Below, piece after piece: positions 44,258-47,026 of a DNA stretch of 47,026 bases. Each line of letters begins with the position of its first letter. Position 1 is the stretch's first letter. This DNA comes from Bacteroidales bacterium (lineage in GTDB: Bacteria; Bacteroidota; Bacteroidia; Bacteroidales; UBA932). The DNA lies in NCBI GenBank assembly GCA_017616475.1, contig JAFZYD010000090.1, positions 1-47,026 of the forward strand. Direction: 5' to 3'. The notes under the pieces were generated by a model that was not told the DNA's origin, ran no database searches, and saw only the letters and a program-made list of their open reading frames with translations. A program made the position numbers and the translations under genes.

Positions 44258-45487
44258 ATGGTCCGTCGTATCTTAACAATATCAGTTCTGATTTTCTGCT
44301 TCCTGACACTCGGGGCGCAGAACGAAGTATCGCGGCTGGCCTGGTCCGCAGAGGGAACCGTTGTGGATGCAGAAACCGGCCGTGCGATTGAATCCGCCCT
44401 GGTAGCTATTCCCGGCACCAACAATGCCACCGTCACGAACGCCGACGGCAGGTTTGTTATCAAGTCGTCAGAAGATTTCAATACCGTTCAGGTATCATTT
44501 CTCGGATACAGGACGGCCGTATGCGACATCTCCCACAATTCGCCGTTGAAAATACGCCTTGTCCCCGAATCTTACACTTTGGAAGGAGCTACCATCTTCT
44601 CCGGCAACCCACTGGAGATAGTACGCTCCGCCATCAGAAGGATTCCGTCCAACTACAGCGACCATCCGGAACTCCTGGAATGCTTCTACCGCGAGACCAT
44701 TCGCAAGAAAACCAGATACACGTACATTTCCGAGGCAGTGGCAAGGATGTACAAGACCGACTATGAAGACGGTGTAAGAAGCGACCGGACAGCACTGGAA
44801 AAGAGCCGCGTGCTCATCAGCCAGAGAAAATCTGACACCCTCAGCGTAAAAGTGCAGGGAGGCCCTGCGCAGGCTGCATATCTGGATGTGGTAAAGAATC
44901 CGGACATCCTGTTTGGCTACGAAGCCATCGGCCGGTACAACTTTTTGATGGACGCGCCGGCATACATCAACGGCCGCCAGCAGTTTGTAATCAAGTTTCA
45001 GCCCTGCCCAGGTGACTACGACGACGCCCTTTACTACGGCACTATGTACATCGACTGCGAGAAACTGCTCTTTACCAGGATAGAAATGTCTCTGGATATG
45101 TCCGATACAGGCAAGGCCATCCGCAAGATTGTGGTGCGCAAACCGCTCACGTTGCGGCTTACGCCCAAGGAGATGTCAATCGTGCTAAACTACAGCTACA
45201 ACGGAGATTTCGCCAGACTCTCATATTTCAGATCTACCTTCCGTTTCAACTGCGATTGGAAGAAACGGCTGTTCGCTACCAGTTATACCGCTATCAACGA
45301 ACTGGTAGTCACCGATGTACGCCCCGAGGCAATCCCCATTGCACGTTCAGAAATGTTCCGTACCAGCGACATACTGAGCGACAAGGCGGCGGAATTCACC
45401 GATCCCGACTTCTGGAAAGATTATAACATAATAGAGCCTACAGAAAGTCTGGAACACGCCTTAGACCGACTTAGAAAGAGCAAGTAA
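44258..45487 (+). CDS. CarboxypepD_reg-like exported protein, module copy 2
   Basis: 409 residues; signal peptide MVRRILTISVLIFCFLTLGAQ. Regulatory-type beta domain at about 28-105 (AIESALVAIPGTNNATVTNADGRFVIKS...FLGYRT), then the same unrecognised ~300-residue region as the protein at 32236-33486 (LECFYRETIRKKTRYTYISEAV, VKVQGGPAQAA, DFWKDYNIIEP). By eye about two thirds of residues agree. Here the gene is followed 4 bp later by the AGCS gene in the same direction, whereas in copy 1 the two genes diverge. Function unknown. Confidence 0.8.
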   Translation: MVRRILTISVLIFCFLTLGAQNEVSRLAWSAEGTVVDAETGRAIESALVAIPGTNNATVTNADGRFVIKSSEDFNTVQVSFLGYRTAVCDISHNSPLKIRLVPESYTLEGATIFSGNPLEIVRSAIRRIPSNYSDHPELLECFYRETIRKKTRYTYISEAVARMYKTDYEDGVRSDRTALEKSRVLISQRKSDTLSVKVQGGPAQAAYLDVVKNPDILFGYEAIGRYNFLMDAPAYINGRQQFVIKFQPCPGDYDDALYYGTMYIDCEKLLFTRIEMSLDMSDTGKAIRKIVVRKPLTLRLTPKEMSIVLNYSYNGDFARLSYFRSTFRFNCDWKKRLFATSYTAINELVVTDVRPEAIPIARSEMFRTSDILSDKAAEFTDPDFWKDYNIIEPTESLEHALDRLRKSK

Positions 45488-45491
45488 GATT

Positions 45492-46892
45492 ATGATAGAC
45501 AAGATCGTATCCACATTGAACAACATCATCTGGAGCCCCGCTCTGGTGGTGTTGCTGGTGGGTGCCGGTCTGTATTTCTCCTTCCGGACCAGGTTCGTTC
45601 AGGTTCGGCGGTTCGGTCTTATGCTCCGCAGTCTGTTTGCGCCCAAAGAAAAGTCAGAAGACGGCTCCAAGCACGGCATTTCGTCTTTCGAGGCCTTCTG
45701 CGTGGCTCTATCGGGCCGTGTCGGCACAGGCAACATTGTGGGCGTCGCTACTGCAATTGCCCTTGGCGGCCCGGGGGCGGTATTCTGGATGTGGCTGATA
45801 GCATTCTTCGGAGCCTCCACTGCCTTCGTGGAATCCACTCTGGCCCAAAAGTACAAGTTCCACCACCCTACCGGATTCCGCGGCGGCCCTGCCAGTTACA
45901 TAGAGAAAGGGCTCAAACTCCCCTGGCTGGGAGTTGTCTTTTCCATTTGCTGTATCATAGGCTACGGCCTGTTTCTGGCCCCGGTTCAGTCCAACGGAAT
46001 GACGGGGGCGATAGGCAATTCATTCGGTATCAATCCCCTCTACAGCGGCTTGGCATTGGCATTCGTACTGGCATTGGTAATTATCGGCGGTATCAAGAGC
46101 ATTTCCCGGGTAGCGTCGATAGTAACGCCGTTTATGGCGCTGGGCTATCTGGTCATCACCGTAATAGTCATCGCCCACCATATAGATAGTGTGCCTCACG
46201 TACTCAAGATGATTGTAACCGGCGCCTTCGGCATCCAGCCGGTGGCGGGCGGCATCCTTGGATCTACCATTATGATGGGAGTAAAGCGCGGCATTTTTTC
46301 CAATGAGGCGGGCGAAGGCGGCGGCGCCATCGTTTCAGCATCGGCGGCCGTATCACACCCCGCCAAGCAGGGACTGGCGCAGGCCTTCAGCGTGTATGTC
46401 GACACACTTCTGATCTGTACCGCCACGGCGCTGATGATTCTCTGTTCCGGCAACTACAACATTCTGGACGCCAAGACCGGCGAGATGTTGGTTTCGTACA
46501 ACGCCGCCCTGGGAAATAACTACGTCGGCTATACGCAGGCGGCCGTGGACAGCGTGCTGAGCGGCTTCGGCAGCACGTTCGTGAGCATAGCGATGATCTT
46601 CTTCGTATTCACCACCATTATGGCCGACTACTTTTACGGAGAGTCCAGCATTATGCACATCTTCGAGCACAAGAAAGGCAATGCCAAGGCAGAGAAGGTA
46701 GCGATATGGGTATTCCGCCTGGCGCTGCTGGGAATGGTTGTTTTCGGTGCCACGCGCGAAGCCAACGTAATATGGCAACTGGGCGATGTGGGTGTCGGCC
46801 TCACCGCCTGGATCAATGTGATTGCGCTGCTGCTCCTCTGTCCAGAAGCAGTGCGTCTGCTGAAAGATTACGAAAACAGTCTTAAAGAGTAG
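45492..46892 (+). CDS. Alanine/glycine:cation symporter (AGCS) family protein, module copy 2
   Basis: 466 residues, same hydrophobic pattern and hallmarks as the protein at 30786-32183 (GTGNIVGVATAIALGG, GAVFWMWLIAF, GGPASYIEKGL, KRGIFSNEAGEGGGA). It probably imports alanine or glycine with Na+. It lies 4 bp after the CarboxypepD_reg-like gene and probably shares its promoter. Its last 11 bases overlap the end of a convergent nucleoside phosphorylase gene. Differences from copy 1 cluster in loops (PTGFRGG against ETGYRGG) and at the C-terminus. Confidence 0.93.
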   Translation: MIDKIVSTLNNIIWSPALVVLLVGAGLYFSFRTRFVQVRRFGLMLRSLFAPKEKSEDGSKHGISSFEAFCVALSGRVGTGNIVGVATAIALGGPGAVFWMWLIAFFGASTAFVESTLAQKYKFHHPTGFRGGPASYIEKGLKLPWLGVVFSICCIIGYGLFLAPVQSNGMTGAIGNSFGINPLYSGLALAFVLALVIIGGIKSISRVASIVTPFMALGYLVITVIVIAHHIDSVPHVLKMIVTGAFGIQPVAGGILGSTIMMGVKRGIFSNEAGEGGGAIVSASAAVSHPAKQGLAQAFSVYVDTLLICTATALMILCSGNYNILDAKTGEMLVSYNAALGNNYVGYTQAAVDSVLSGFGSTFVSIAMIFFVFTTIMADYFYGESSIMHIFEHKKGNAKAEKVAIWVFRLALLGMVVFGATREANVIWQLGDVGVGLTAWINVIALLLLCPEAVRLLKDYENSLKE

Positions 46893-47026
46893 CGAGGGTA
46901 TCCAGAGACTGGCGTATCATCTTCTCCACGAAGGGCTTATAATCTGTGTTGCTCTCACCGGCATATCGGTTTGCAATGGCGCAGCAGACAGTTACGGCAT
47001 CGTGACCCAGCTGGGCTGCCATACCT
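46882..47026 (-). CDS. Nucleoside phosphorylase (PNP/UDP family), C-terminal part, module copy 2
   Basis: Minus-strand frame entering from the right edge, 47 codons plus stop. It reads GMAAQLGHDAVTVCCAIANR, then YAGESNTDYKPFVEKM and ends DTLATL. It aligns without gaps to the last 47 residues of the protein at 29911-30783 (GLAAHLGHDATTICCAIANR...). It is convergent with the AGCS gene, overlapping it by 11 bases, the same relation as in copy 1 where the stops are 2 bp apart. The rest lies beyond the window. Confidence 0.85.
   Translation of the reverse strand, partial: GMAAQLGHDAVTVCCAIANRYAGESNTDYKPFVEKMIRQSLDTLATL

Overview
The window looks like a GC-rich member of the Bacteroidales, most like Alistipes/Rikenellaceae. 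The signs are Bacteroidetes-type -7 boxes (TAnnTTTG) before many genes, BACON, CarboxypepD_reg-like and DUF4890-type proteins, many short-signal lipoproteins, a monofunctional aspartate kinase with diaminopimelate dehydrogenase, and large GH78 enzymes. The genus is an inference. I see no rRNA, tRNA, CRISPR array, transposase or phage gene.

Layout. 1-6949 (minus strand): cstA-type carrier, CPA2 antiporter, GH78-like lipoprotein and ettA, closely packed. 7011-12299 (plus): two tandem paralogous GH78 alpha-L-rhamnosidase lipoproteins. 12300-12723: a convergent gap filled by two repeat elements. 12724-16155: DJ-1/PfpI protein, DUF1846 protein, and an M28-like protein that seems to have lost catalytic residues. 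16241-23153 (plus): uvrB, a long RelA/SpoT homologue with a damaged hydrolase motif, and uvrA, joined by 4-base and 1-base overlaps. 23251-28283 (minus): ilvD-ilvB-ilvN-ilvC behind a 24-residue Leu/Val/Ile-rich leader peptide and a terminator/antiterminator pair. 28373-29869: leuA, diverging from ilv. 29911-33486: nucleoside phosphorylase, AGCS symporter and a CarboxypepD_reg-like exported protein. 33503-36376: HAD phosphatase, YbaK deacylase, an unknown small protein, AlkD-like repair protein and peroxiredoxin Q. 36761-37816: a sugar isomerase-like lipoprotein with a cysteine-rich repetitive tail. 37942-41768: lysC-dapB-dapA-ddh. 41782-44184: a BACON/propeller lipoprotein and a DUF4890-like protein. 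44258-47026: a second copy of the CarboxypepD_reg/AGCS/nucleoside phosphorylase module, with one gene turned around.

The most unusual content is non-coding. Two repeat families occupy every sizeable convergent gap. R2 is an exactly 106-bp palindrome with 47-nt arms and a 12-nt loop, seen twice; one copy supplies the uvrA stop codon. R1 is a ~277-bp element with inverted ends whose sequences change together between copies, seen twice nearly intact and once decayed. Other leads are the branched-chain amino acid attenuator, the three-gene module duplicated with an inversion, and a set of promoters whose -7 box lies only 5-8 nt before the start codon, which predicts leaderless or nearly leaderless mRNAs.

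How the genes work together: ilvBNCD and leuA cover most of valine, isoleucine and leucine synthesis, with translation-dependent attenuation likely sensing charged tRNA. The lysine cluster runs from aspartate to meso-diaminopimelate by the dehydrogenase route, with asd and lysA not in the window. uvrB-rsh-uvrA may tie nucleotide excision repair to (p)ppGpp synthesis. The GH78 enzymes and the propeller lipoprotein suggest use of rhamnose-containing glycans, but there is no SusC/SusD pair here.
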